A program made the translations under genes and the position numbers. Below, in pieces: positions 1 through 7,439 of a DNA stretch of 12,720 nucleotides. The notes under the pieces are model-generated. The model ran no database searches and was not told the DNA's origin. It was given only the letters and a program-made list of their open reading frames with translations. The stretch is taken from assembly GCA_020028535.1 (NCBI GenBank), contig JAIBHM010000033.1, positions 1 through 12,720 on the forward strand, in the 5' to 3' direction. Origin of the DNA: Armatimonadota bacterium (GTDB taxonomy: Bacteria > Sysuimicrobiota > Sysuimicrobiia > Sysuimicrobiales > Kaftiobacteriaceae). How positions within the stretch are numbered: the stretch's first letter is position 1; each line of letters starts with the position of its first letter.

Positions 1-1
1 C

Positions 2-247
2 ACGGGCGTGCTCACATTCCGAGCGACGGAACTCCGCACGATGCTCGGGGCAGACGTCCTCAAGAGTACGATGTTCACCGTGCGGCTGCTCGCCGATGAG
101 CCTGCCGTGATGGAATTTGCCGGCCGCGGGTCGGGTCACGGCGTCGGGCTGAGCCAGTGGGGGGCGCGCGGACAGGCGCTGCTGGGCAAAAGCTACCTCG
201 ACATTCTGCGCTACTATTATTCCGGGATCACGATCGAATCCAGATAG
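2..247 (+). CDS. SpoIID/LytB-domain protein, C-terminal part (cut by left edge)
   Basis: The frame is open from the window edge, so only the last 81 codons are present. The visible part carries the end of the SpoIID/LytB domain: a segment with LRTMLGADVLKSTMF, then the family hallmark GRGSGHGVGLSQWGA and the closing SYLDILRYYYSGITIE. In Bacillus sporulation SpoIID is a lytic transglycosylase that cuts denuded peptidoglycan during engulfment. LytB relatives in non-sporulating bacteria act in general cell-wall remodelling, so the domain alone does not prove spore formation. The active-site region and any signal peptide lie outside the window. The stop is three bases before queA, so the two are probably co-transcribed; this pairing is common in Bacillota and allied lineages. 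The family call is secure and the exact role is not. Confidence 0.88.
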   Translation, partial: TGVLTFRATELRTMLGADVLKSTMFTVRLLADEPAVMEFAGRGSGHGVGLSQWGARGQALLGKSYLDILRYYYSGITIESR

Positions 248-250
248 CGA

Positions 251-1288
251 TTGCGGCTCACCGAGTTCGATTACACGCTCCCGCAGGAGTTGATCGCCCA
301 GCATCCCGTCGAGCCCCGCGACGCGGCGCGTCTGCTCGTCGTGGACCGCGCCGGCGGCCATTTCGAGCACCGCGTCTTTCGAGACCTCCCTGAATATCTG
401 CGCGCCGGGGACGTGCTCGTCCTGAACAACACTCGCGTGATCCCGGCGCGACTGCGCGGCCGCAAGGCCACGGGCGGCGACGTCGAGGTGCTGCTCCTCC
501 GGCCGGCGGCCGGCGAAGGCACGGGGGGCGGGGAGACGTGGGAGGTGCTGGTGCGCCCGGGGCGTCGCGTCCGGCAAGGGACACGGCTGATCTTCGCAGC
601 GGATGTGGCCGGAGAGGTCATCGGGACGCTCGATGGCGGTGTCCGTGTCATGGCCTTCGATAGCCCTCATCCTGTGCTCGAAGCCATCCGCTCGATCGGC
701 GAGACGCCGCTGCCTCCGTACGTGTACGAGCCGCTGCGCGATCCGGACGACTACCAGACCGTGTATGCGTCAATCGACGGAGCCGTGGCGGCCCCTACCG
801 CGGGGCTGCACTTTACCGCTGGACTCCTCGACCAGATCCATCGCGCCGGGATCGAGACGGCCACGCTGACGATGCACATCGGCATTGGGACGTTCCGCCC
901 CGTGACGGCAGAGGACCCGGCGCAGCACAAGATGGACGCTGAGTGGTATCAGGTGAGCTCCGAAGCAGCGCAGACCATCAATGCTGCGCGGGCCCGAGGG
1001 GGACGCATCATCCCGGTCGGCACCTCAGCGGTGCGGACGCTGGAGACGGTGGCCGCCGAGGATGGGGTGGTGCGGCCCGGAGAGGGCTGGAGCCACATGT
1101 TCATCGTCCCGGGCTACCGGTTCCGGGTCACCGATGCGCTCGTCACGAACTTCCATCTCCCCAGGACCACGCTGCTGATGCTGGTCAGCGCGCTGGCGGG
1201 ACGCGAGTTGATCCTGCATGCGTATGCGGAAGCTATCCGGGATCGGTACCGCTTCTACAGCTTCGGGGACGCGATGTTGATCCTTTAA
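251..1288 (+). CDS. queA: S-adenosylmethionine:tRNA ribosyltransferase-isomerase QueA
   Basis: QueA transfers and isomerises the ribosyl group of S-adenosylmethionine onto preQ1 already placed at tRNA position 34, giving epoxyqueuosine. The 345-residue product is of normal length and collinear with the family: N-terminus RLTEFDYTLPQELIAQHP, LNNTRVIPARL (about residues 58-68), DDYQTVYA (166-173), GAVAAPTAGLHFT (177-189), MHIGIGTFRPV (208-218), VGTSAVRTLET (256-266), TNFHLPRTTLLMLVSA (299-314) and the final YRFYSFGDAMLI. A TTG start is chosen because the family's N-terminal motif begins immediately after it and the preceding gene's stop is only three bases upstream; no strong Shine-Dalgarno is visible, so translation may be coupled to the upstream gene. 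Its 3' end overlaps the convergent transporter gene by four bases. Its usual partner tgt lies 3.8 kb downstream on the same strand. Confidence 0.97.
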   Translation: MRLTEFDYTLPQELIAQHPVEPRDAARLLVVDRAGGHFEHRVFRDLPEYLRAGDVLVLNNTRVIPARLRGRKATGGDVEVLLLRPAAGEGTGGGETWEVLVRPGRRVRQGTRLIFAADVAGEVIGTLDGGVRVMAFDSPHPVLEAIRSIGETPLPPYVYEPLRDPDDYQTVYASIDGAVAAPTAGLHFTAGLLDQIHRAGIETATLTMHIGIGTFRPVTAEDPAQHKMDAEWYQVSSEAAQTINAARARGGRIIPVGTSAVRTLETVAAEDGVVRPGEGWSHMFIVPGYRFRVTDALVTNFHLPRTTLLMLVSALAGRELILHAYAEAIRDRYRFYSFGDAMLIL

Positions 1289-2151
1289 AGCGTCATTCCC
1301 AAAAGCCCGAGCATCGCGAGCGCTCCTCCCGCGAGCTGTGGACGCGAAAGTCGCTCTCGCAGGAACGCGCGGGCAAGCGCCACTGCCACGAGAGGATACA
1401 TTGACGCCACCGGCGCCGCGACCGCCGTCAGACCTCCTTCCACAGCCATGGTGTAAAATGCCGTCGCGGCAACGCTAAAAGCCGCGACCACCCAGGCCTG
1501 CGTCCACCCGAGCACGTCCTTGAGATCGATCATGAACGGTCGCCGGCTCACCAGCACCGCGATCAAAACAATGACGGAGCTGAACAGCCAGGACCACCAG
1601 GTCACAGCGAACCAGCCGTGGGCTTCGCTCAACGGACCGTAATACGCGTTGGCCAACCCCCAGGAAAAGATCGCCACGAGAACCCAGGGTGTGCTCGGAT
1701 CAGAGGTGACAAATCGGAATTCTTTGAAGAGAGTTCGCCAGCTGAGCGAAGAGGTGATCACGCCTACGACGATGAGGAGACCACCGAGGAGCTGGCCAAG
1801 CGTCGGCGCCTCGCCGTAGACGAGCATGGCCGTCAGTACGCTAATCACCGCCCATCCGCTGCTGAGCGGGGTCACGTAAGACACCTTCCCCACGCCGAGC
1901 CCGCGGTAGAATGCAACGCTTCCCACCATCGATAGCAGCTGAACGACGCCGATCCGCACGCGGCCTTCTAACGGTATGACGATCGAGGTCTGGGAGATCA
2001 CGCCCCCGACGATTACGAGCAGCGTCCCGAGCCAGGTGATCCAGACAAAACCCCGGAGCTGGATGCGCCGGGACAACAGGGCGCTGGTATAGTCAGCCAG
2101 TCCCCAGCCCGACATCGCACCAAGGCCTGCGAGAATATCAATTCGTGCCAT
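1285..2151 (-). CDS. EamA/DMT-family transporter, ten membrane segments
   Basis: This 288-residue integral membrane protein has the drug/metabolite transporter (EamA, RhaT-like) layout of two five-helix repeats. Hydrophobic segments lie at about residues 6-26, 34-54, 66-86, 92-111, 116-136, 155-174, 180-202, 216-235, 241-263 and 271-288. The first repeat ends with the typical helix pair around VYGEAPTLGQLLGGLLIVVGV, and the second with FLRERLSRPQLAGGALAMLG, where the acidic-residue-plus-glycine pattern recurs. DMT proteins export small metabolites or amino acids, but substrate cannot be read from sequence. The ATG start is supported by an AGGA about eight bases upstream and by a hydrophobic first helix. 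It starts 36 bases after the upstream minus-strand hypothetical gene, so the two may form an operon. The 3' end overlaps the queA stop in the opposite direction. Confidence 0.9.
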   Translation of the reverse strand: MARIDILAGLGAMSGWGLADYTSALLSRRIQLRGFVWITWLGTLLVIVGGVISQTSIVIPLEGRVRIGVVQLLSMVGSVAFYRGLGVGKVSYVTPLSSGWAVISVLTAMLVYGEAPTLGQLLGGLLIVVGVITSSLSWRTLFKEFRFVTSDPSTPWVLVAIFSWGLANAYYGPLSEAHGWFAVTWWSWLFSSVIVLIAVLVSRRPFMIDLKDVLGWTQAWVVAAFSVAATAFYTMAVEGGLTAVAAPVASMYPLVAVALARAFLRERLSRPQLAGGALAMLGLLGMTL

Positions 2152-2187
2152 CGCGGGATTCCTGAAGCAACCGGTTTGGGGCGGGGA

Positions 2188-2673
2188 CTATGTTTTCGGC
2201 TCGTCCTCGGTTTTGGACCAGCCGGCGCGCACGGGGTTCCACTTGCTGAGGTCCAGTGGGCCGAACTCGTCTTCCTCGATCTGGTAGCCGGCGCGTTCCA
2301 GGCGGGTCTTGGCTTCAGCGTAATACCGGTAGTCGATTTGAAAGGCGCCGGCTCGAACCGGGTTCTCGTAGGCGCCGATCCCCCCGAGGAGCCTACGCAG
2401 GTTCTCCGCCTCGGACGCCGCGGACTGAATCTCCACCCCGGAGTTCACGCTGGCGTATGCGCGCACCTTGGCGCTCTGTGGCGCCGCGGCGGGCCGTCCG
2501 GCGGCGTTGATCGCGGAGACGAACGTCTCCAGGGTGGCGCCCGGAGGTCCAGGCTGCGCAGTCCCCGGCTGCGCGGGCTTAGGCGCAGTGGTGCGCTGAG
2601 CCCGAATCGCGTCCGCCTTGGCCTTGATCGCGGCCAGGATCTCCTCACGGCTCTTTGGTTTCTGCTCATCCAT
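2188..2673 (-). CDS. Hypothetical soluble protein with two NPVRAG motifs
   Basis: I do not recognise this 161-residue protein. It has no signal peptide and no membrane segment. Residues about 7-27 form a charged, helix-prone stretch (SREEILAAIKAKADAIRAQR), followed by a Pro/Ala/Thr-rich linker (about 28-47). A moderately conserved-looking middle and C-terminal part follows, with AENLRRLLGGIGAYENPVRAG (split at about 89-109), an aromatic YRYYAEAKTRLERAGY (115-130) and an acidic patch EEDEFGPLDLSKW. The hexapeptide NPVRAG occurs twice (104-109 and 146-151). The minus strand is preferred over a competing plus-strand frame because the latter is Arg/Gly-rich and unstructured, as expected of a GC shadow. 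There is no clear Shine-Dalgarno. The gene lies 36 bases upstream of the EamA gene on the same strand and could be co-transcribed with it. Function is unknown. Confidence 0.65.
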   Translation of the reverse strand: MDEQKPKSREEILAAIKAKADAIRAQRTTAPKPAQPGTAQPGPPGATLETFVSAINAAGRPAAAPQSAKVRAYASVNSGVEIQSAASEAENLRRLLGGIGAYENPVRAGAFQIDYRYYAEAKTRLERAGYQIEEDEFGPLDLSKWNPVRAGWSKTEDEPKT

Positions 2674-2701
2674 TGATTAGACCGTCACAACAAGGGAAAA
2701 T
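2673..2701 (+). promoter_or_regulatory. Possible promoter of the small secreted-protein gene
   Basis: TTGATT (2673-2678, four of six matches to the -35 consensus) and GAAAAT (2696-2701, four of six matches to the -10) are separated by 17 bases. Transcription would begin near 2708, almost at the ATG at 2710. The gap between the two divergent genes is only 36 bases, so any promoter must lie here or inside the minus-strand gene. The A/G-rich AAGGGAAAA in the same stretch could instead be a ribosome-binding site, although its spacing to the chosen ATG (about 13) is long. Weak evidence. Confidence 0.25.
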
Positions 2702-2709
2702 CATGAGAG

Positions 2710-3102
2710 ATGCGAGCCTGCGTTGCGCTCGGCCTGCTGCTCACTCTTCTGCCCCTGACTTCCGCCGTATCAGCTGAGTCGTTTCTCACCGTCAAAGGCT
2801 TCGTTGTGTCGCGATCCGATCAGGTCCTCACCGTCCACAATGGTGGGGGCACGAAGGTCCGCGTGCTCATTGGCCCGGCCACGCTCGTTAAAGGGCTCCG
2901 CGCTTCGCCGGCCGCCATCGGGGTGAATGACCTCATCCGGGCCGAAGGAGTTTCCGCTCCGGACCACGGCGTGCAGGCGATGCTGATCGACGTCGTCCTT
3001 GCCGGCGAAGGCCTGGCGATGGGCCGGCGCAATGGGAACGGCACGACCAACATCCTGTTGAACTGGATCATGAACGGCAAGCTCACGATCGACCTTCCCT
3101 AG
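2710..3102 (+). CDS. Small secreted protein, DUF5666-like beta domain
   Basis: The 130-residue product begins with a classic Sec signal peptide: positive MRA, hydrophobic core VALGLLLTLLPLTSA (about 5-19) and an AVSA-ES cleavage site near residue 22. There is no lipobox cysteine, so release or surface retention as a lipoprotein is not predicted. The mature part (FLTVKGFVVSRSDQVLTVHN, then KVRVLIGPATLV, then VNDLIRAEGVSA) resembles one DUF5666-type unit: a G-x-V strand, a repeated valine-rich beta pattern, and a 'threonine, then a generic linker, then D-L-I-R-A-E-G' ending that reads like a small OB-like barrel. The last 25 residues are Asn/Gly-rich and then amphipathic. The ATG is chosen because it yields the signal peptide; an ATG seven bases upstream is out of frame and stops quickly. 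It ends in a four-base overlap with acs. Molecular role is unknown. Confidence 0.75.
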   Translation: MRACVALGLLLTLLPLTSAVSAESFLTVKGFVVSRSDQVLTVHNGGGTKVRVLIGPATLVKGLRASPAAIGVNDLIRAEGVSAPDHGVQAMLIDVVLAGEGLAMGRRNGNGTTNILLNWIMNGKLTIDLP

Positions 3103-5063
3103 CTGCCGGCTTCCTCTTCATAACGTGTCTTCAGGGCCTCCACGACGGTGGGGTCCGCCAGCGTAGTGGTGTCGCCGAGCACCCGTCCCTCGGCGATGTC
3201 GCGCAGGAGCCGCCGCATGATCTTTCCGCTCCGCGTCTTCGGCAGCTCGCTGGTGAACAGGATTTGCTCCGGCCGCGCCAGCGCCCCGATCTTCTTGACG
3301 ACATGCTGCTTGAGCGTGTCGACCGCGTCTCCGCCCGGCTTGTTCCCTTCTTTGAGCGTGACGAACGCCGCAATGGCCTGGCCCTTCACGTCGTGCTCTA
3401 TGCCGATGACCGCGGCTTCCGCGACAGAAGGGTGGTCGACCAGCGCCGATTCGACCTCATAGGTCCCGATGCGGTGGCCCGCCACGTTGATCACGTCGTC
3501 CACACGTCCCAGCAGCCAGAAGTAGCCCTCCTCATCGCGCTTGGCGCCGTCACCCGTAAAGTACATGTTGGGGAAGCGGCTCCAGTATTGATCCTGGTAC
3601 CGCTCCGGATCGCCGTAGATGCCGCGCAGCATCGCCGGCCACGGACGCGTGAGCACGAGGTAGCCGCCTTCTTTCGCTCCCACCGCCTGCCCGCGCTCAT
3701 TGACGACTTCTGCGGCGATGCCCGGCAGGGGCCGCGTCGCCGAACCGGGCTTCAGCGTGGTCAGCCCGGGCAGCGGGGAGATGAGGATCATCCCGGTCTC
3801 CGTCTGCCACCAGGTGTCCACGACCGGGCAGCGCTTCTTGCCGATGTGCTCGTAGTACCATATCCACGCCTCGGGGTTTATCGGCTCCCCCACGGTGCCG
3901 AGCAGGCGCAGTGAACTGAGATCATGCCTGGCGGGGAACTCCGGACCCCACTTCATGAACGTGCGGATGGCCGTAGGCGCGGTGTAGAGGACGTTCACAC
4001 GGTATTTCTCGATGATCGCCCAGAAGCGGTCTTTGTCCGGAAAGTCGGGCGTGCCCTCGTACATGACCTCCGTGGCTCCGTTGAGGAGCGGCCCGTAGAC
4101 GATGTAGGAGTGTCCGGTCACCCAGCCGATGTCCGCCGTGCACCAGAACACGTCCTCGTCCTTGAGGTCGAACACCCACTTCGTTGTGGCATAGGTCCCG
4201 ACCATGTAGCCGCCCGTGGTATGGACAATCCCTTTCGGCTTACCGGTCGTGCCGCTGGTGTAGAGGATATAGAGCAGGTGCTCGCTCTCCAGGGGCTCCG
4301 CCTCGTTCGCCAGCGGCGCCTCTGCCATGAGACGGTGCCACCAGAGGTCGCGGCCTTCGCGCATGTCGATCTTGATAGCATCGCCGGCGCGGCGAACCAC
4401 CACGACGTGCTCCACGCTCGGCGCGCCCTCGACTGCCTCGTCGCAGTTTCGCTTGAGCGGGAGCACCTTGCCGCGCCGCCAGCCGCCATCCGCGGTAACC
4501 AGCACCTTGGCCTTGGCGTCGTTCATGCGGTCCCGCAGCGACTCCGCGCTGAACCCGCCGAAGACCACGGTGTGGGGGGCGCCGATGCGGGCGCAGGCCA
4601 GCATGGCGATCGGCAGCTCGGGGATCATCGGCAGGTAGATCGCGACGCGGTCGCCCGTCCGGACTCCCAGACGCTTCAGGACGTTCGCGAACTTGCACAC
4701 TTCGCGGTGCAGGTCGCCGTAGGTGAGGACACGCTCGTCCCCCGGCTCGCCTTCCCAGATGATGGCGGCCTTCGTGCGGCGGGCGGCGAGATGGCGATCA
4801 AGCGCATTGTAGGCGATATTGGTGCGTCCGCCCGGGAACCACTTGGCATAGGGCAGGGTCCAGTCGAGCACGCGCTCCCACGGCGAGAACCAATGCAGCT
4901 CGCGGGCATACGACGCCCAGAACCCTTCCGGATCTTTGGCCGCCTGGTCGTACACGCGCGGATCCTGCAATACGGCCTGCCGGCGGAAGGCCTCGGGTGG
5001 ATCGAAGCGACGGGCTTCAAGAAGCAGGGCTTCGATGGTTCTCTCGGGCGCGCGATCGGCCAT
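3099..5063 (-). CDS. acs: Acetyl-CoA synthetase (AMP-forming)
   Basis: Acs activates acetate with ATP to acetyl-AMP and then makes acetyl-CoA, feeding central carbon metabolism. The 654-residue product matches the usual length of about 650. Visible landmarks are the N-terminal acs-type region (WFSPWERVLDW, about 58-68), the P-loop-like YTSGTTGKPKG (268-278), DIGWVTGHSY (311-320), VDTWWQTETG (415-424) with the tryptophan pair that keeps the acyl pocket acetate-sized, YFTGDGA (501-507), GRVDDVINVAGHR (519-531) and PKTRSGKIMRR (608-618). Lys614 in the last motif is the catalytic lysine that is acetylated by Pat-type enzymes in other bacteria, so post-translational control is possible. The reading frame stays open for another 202 codons upstream, but that part is antisense to tgt. 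The start at 5063 is chosen because the Acs N-terminus begins there. It diverges from tgt. Confidence 0.96.
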   Translation of the reverse strand: MADRAPERTIEALLLEARRFDPPEAFRRQAVLQDPRVYDQAAKDPEGFWASYARELHWFSPWERVLDWTLPYAKWFPGGRTNIAYNALDRHLAARRTKAAIIWEGEPGDERVLTYGDLHREVCKFANVLKRLGVRTGDRVAIYLPMIPELPIAMLACARIGAPHTVVFGGFSAESLRDRMNDAKAKVLVTADGGWRRGKVLPLKRNCDEAVEGAPSVEHVVVVRRAGDAIKIDMREGRDLWWHRLMAEAPLANEAEPLESEHLLYILYTSGTTGKPKGIVHTTGGYMVGTYATTKWVFDLKDEDVFWCTADIGWVTGHSYIVYGPLLNGATEVMYEGTPDFPDKDRFWAIIEKYRVNVLYTAPTAIRTFMKWGPEFPARHDLSSLRLLGTVGEPINPEAWIWYYEHIGKKRCPVVDTWWQTETGMILISPLPGLTTLKPGSATRPLPGIAAEVVNERGQAVGAKEGGYLVLTRPWPAMLRGIYGDPERYQDQYWSRFPNMYFTGDGAKRDEEGYFWLLGRVDDVINVAGHRIGTYEVESALVDHPSVAEAAVIGIEHDVKGQAIAAFVTLKEGNKPGGDAVDTLKQHVVKKIGALARPEQILFTSELPKTRSGKIMRRLLRDIAEGRVLGDTTTLADPTVVEALKTRYEEEAGS

Positions 5064-5102
5064 ACGCTTGCGTTTTCTCCGGGGGCTGCGAACGCTCCTC
5101 TC

Positions 5103-5111
5103 TGCTATACT
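5103..5111 (+). promoter_or_regulatory. Extended -10 promoter of tgt, predicting a near-leaderless mRNA
   Basis: The sequence TGCTATACT is an extended -10 (TG, one base, then TATACT at 5106-5111, five of six matches to TATAAT). The -35 position (5083-5088) is GGGCTG and does not match, which is usual for extended -10 promoters. Transcription would start near 5118, two or three bases before the tgt ATG at 5121. There is no Shine-Dalgarno in the bases before the ATG, which agrees with leaderless or near-leaderless translation. Confidence 0.55.
5104..5109 (-). promoter_or_regulatory. Candidate -10 element of acs
   Basis: Read on the minus strand this is TATAGC. It would place transcription start near 5097 and give a leader of about 34 bases. 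A GGAG lies about 13 bases before the acs ATG, a long spacing. The element shares its TATA core with the tgt -10 on the other strand. No good -35 is visible. Confidence 0.35.
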
Positions 5112-5120
5112 CGTCGCGGC

Positions 5121-6239
<1,119 letters not shown>

Positions 6240-6251
6240 GGCGCCGCTAAC

Positions 6252-6257
6252 TATGAT
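6252..6257 (+). promoter_or_regulatory. Possible internal -10 element before yajC
   Basis: TATGAT lies in the 42-base tgt-yajC gap and matches TATAAT at five of six positions. Transcription would begin near 6264, leaving an 18-base leader that contains the yajC Shine-Dalgarno. No convincing -35 is seen at the expected distance, so yajC may simply be read from the tgt promoter. Confidence 0.25.
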
Positions 6258-6270
6258 ACAAATGACTTCT

Positions 6271-6275
6271 GGAGG
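6271..6275 (+). promoter_or_regulatory. Shine-Dalgarno site that fixes the yajC GTG start
   Basis: GGAGG sits six bases before the GTG at 6282. The next in-frame ATG, at 6297, is too far from it, so GTG is the preferred start. Confidence 0.75.
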
Positions 6276-6281
6276 TGCGCA

Positions 6282-6623
6282 GTGCCCATAGTATCCATGC
6301 TGCAGGCGGGTCAGCGGGTCCCCAACTACATCTTCTTCTACGTCATTCTCCTGGGCGTCTTCTACTTTATCCTGATCAGGCCGCAGCAGGTCCAGCAGCG
6401 GAAGCGGCGGGCGATGCTTGGGAAGCTGAAGAAAGGCGACCGTGTGGTCACGATGGGCGGGCTGCACGCCATGATCCACGATGTGGATGAAGACACGCTC
6501 ACCCTCGAACTGGCACCGAACCTCCGCGTGAAGGCGGACCGGAGTGCCGTGTCATATGTGCGGGGCCGCAAACCCGAGTCCATTCCCTCGCCGGTAAGTG
6601 AAAGCGGCCCACCCCGACCCTAA
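6282..6623 (+). CDS. yajC: YajC, preprotein translocase accessory subunit
   Basis: YajC is a small single-span membrane protein that associates with SecDF and SecYEG at the inner membrane. The 113-residue product has one membrane segment at about 15-33 (YIFFYVILLGVFYFILI), the family signature RPQQ..QRKRRAML (33-46) and the compact domain LKKGDRVVTMGGLHAMI (49-65), followed by a valine/leucine-rich beta stretch and a short Pro/Ser-rich tail. The GTG start is set by the Shine-Dalgarno at 6271-6275. It follows tgt, the typical bacterial neighbour. The expected next genes, secD and secF, do not follow; an HD-domain gene does, 30 bases downstream. Confidence 0.93.
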   Translation: MPIVSMLQAGQRVPNYIFFYVILLGVFYFILIRPQQVQQRKRRAMLGKLKKGDRVVTMGGLHAMIHDVDEDTLTLELAPNLRVKADRSAVSYVRGRKPESIPSPVSESGPPRP

Positions 6624-6653
6624 TCGGAACACCAGAGGAGATCGACACCCGAG

Positions 6654-7352
6654 ATGGCCGAACCTGCCGAAACCATTGGCTCCAGACCGCGGCTCGTCAC
6701 GCTGGAAGAAATCAAGCGTGATACCGAGGTTGAAGCCTTCATCATCAAGGCAAACGAGTACACCGGCGCGATCGGCTACACCGAGCATGGCTCGCGCCAC
6801 GCCAACCTGACCGCGAGCATCGCGTACAATACGCTGAAGCGGCTGGCCCATCCTGAGCGCGACGCGCAGCTGGCTTCGATCGCAGCGTACATGCACGACA
6901 TCGGGAATCTCGTCAGCCGCCTCAACCACGAGCATACCGGCGCTGCCCTCGCCAACACGATCCTCATCCGCCTCGGCATGGACTCGGTGGAGCGCGCTGT
7001 GGTGATGGGGGCGATCGGCAACCACGAGGAAAAGGGCGGGGAGCCGGTCAGCCCGGTGGGCGCCGCCGTGATCCTGGCCGACAAGTCAGACGTGCACCGC
7101 TCGCGGGTGCGCAACCCCGACCCGACCACATTCGACATCCACGACCGGGTCAACTACGCGGTGGAGCATTCCTTCCTGCGGGTGGACGAGAAGAGCAAGA
7201 CCATCAGCCTCGAGCTGACCATCGACACCAAGCTGTCCCAGGTGATGGAGTACTTCGAGATTTTCCTCAGCCGCATGGTGATGTGCCGCCGCGCCGCACA
7301 ATTCCTGTCCTGTCAGTTCAAGCTGCAAATCAACGGCGCCAAGCTGCTGTAG
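6654..7352 (+). CDS. HD-domain phosphohydrolase of uncharacterised family
   Basis: The 232-residue soluble protein carries the metal-binding signature of HD hydrolases: His45/His49 in YTEHGSRHAN, His81-Asp82 in AAYMHDIGN, His92 and His94 in RLNHEHTG, His124 in IGNHEEKGG, and a downstream acidic cluster in ILADKSDVHRSRVR (Asp143, Asp146). The HD superfamily includes dNTPases, (p)ppGpp hydrolases and cyclic-dinucleotide or nucleotide phosphatases; nothing here identifies the substrate. The C-terminal third (ISLELTIDTKLSQVMEYF, then VMCRRAAQFLSCQFKLQING) is a second, alpha/beta-looking part containing two cysteines. The ATG is preceded by GAGGAG at 6635-6640, with a long spacing of 13. Similar HD proteins sit beside tgt/yajC in other Gram-positive-type genomes, from memory of that neighbourhood. 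No gene reads against it; the hem operon begins 87 bases later. Confidence 0.88.
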   Translation: MAEPAETIGSRPRLVTLEEIKRDTEVEAFIIKANEYTGAIGYTEHGSRHANLTASIAYNTLKRLAHPERDAQLASIAAYMHDIGNLVSRLNHEHTGAALANTILIRLGMDSVERAVVMGAIGNHEEKGGEPVSPVGAAVILADKSDVHRSRVRNPDPTTFDIHDRVNYAVEHSFLRVDEKSKTISLELTIDTKLSQVMEYFEIFLSRMVMCRRAAQFLSCQFKLQINGAKLL

Positions 7353-7398
7353 CGCCGAACGCCGCGCCCGGCCTCCGTCAGAGGGAGTCACACCGCGG

Positions 7399-7436
7399 AA
7401 ATAGAAGAATTCAGTAGATTTCTCTAATTTCTATTT
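7399..7436 (+). repeat. Inverted repeat in an AT-rich island before hemA
   Basis: AAATAGAA (7399-7406) and TTCTATTT (7429-7436) are exact reverse complements separated by 22 bases. The 41 bases 7399-7439 contain only nine G or C, against about two thirds in the surrounding genes. The second arm overlaps the candidate hemA -10. This geometry could be an operator for a dimeric regulator, or only AT-rich promoter DNA. There is also a short direct repeat ATTTCT at 7418 and 7427. No gene lies in this 87-base gap. Confidence 0.5.
7425..7430 (+). promoter_or_regulatory. Candidate -10 element of the hem operon
   Basis: TAATTT ends nine bases before the hemA ATG, the same distance as the tgt -10 from its ATG. 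It matches TATAAT at four of six positions. Transcription would begin near 7437, so the mRNA would be nearly leaderless; the bases directly before the ATG (CTATTTTGT) show no Shine-Dalgarno. TATTTT at 7432-7437 is an alternative hexamer but would put the start inside the gene. No clear -35 was found. Confidence 0.4.
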
Positions 7437-7439
7437 TGT

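Noticed and set aside
2188..2673. NPVRAG motif taken as a sign of a REP-associated (RAYT/Y1) transposase
   Set aside because: Those transposases have a similar NPVRAG stretch, but the HUH motif, the catalytic tyrosine context and the usual length are absent, so the match is coincidental.
2176..2676. Plus-strand open frame of 166 codons over the hypothetical gene
   Set aside because: Composition is Gly/Arg/Leu-rich with no structure or ribosome-binding site; the minus-strand frame reads more like a protein.
3924..5120. 399-codon open extension upstream of tgt, antisense to acs
   Set aside because: It is not part of tgt: the family N-terminus starts at 5121 and a promoter lies just before it. 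The extension lacks any domain.
7362..7398. Hairpin-like CCGCG / CGCGG enclosing CCTC / GAGG after the HD gene, considered as an intrinsic terminator
   Set aside because: The outer arms are only five bases with a long, poorly paired interior, and the bases after it are AAATAGAA rather than a T-run on the plus strand.
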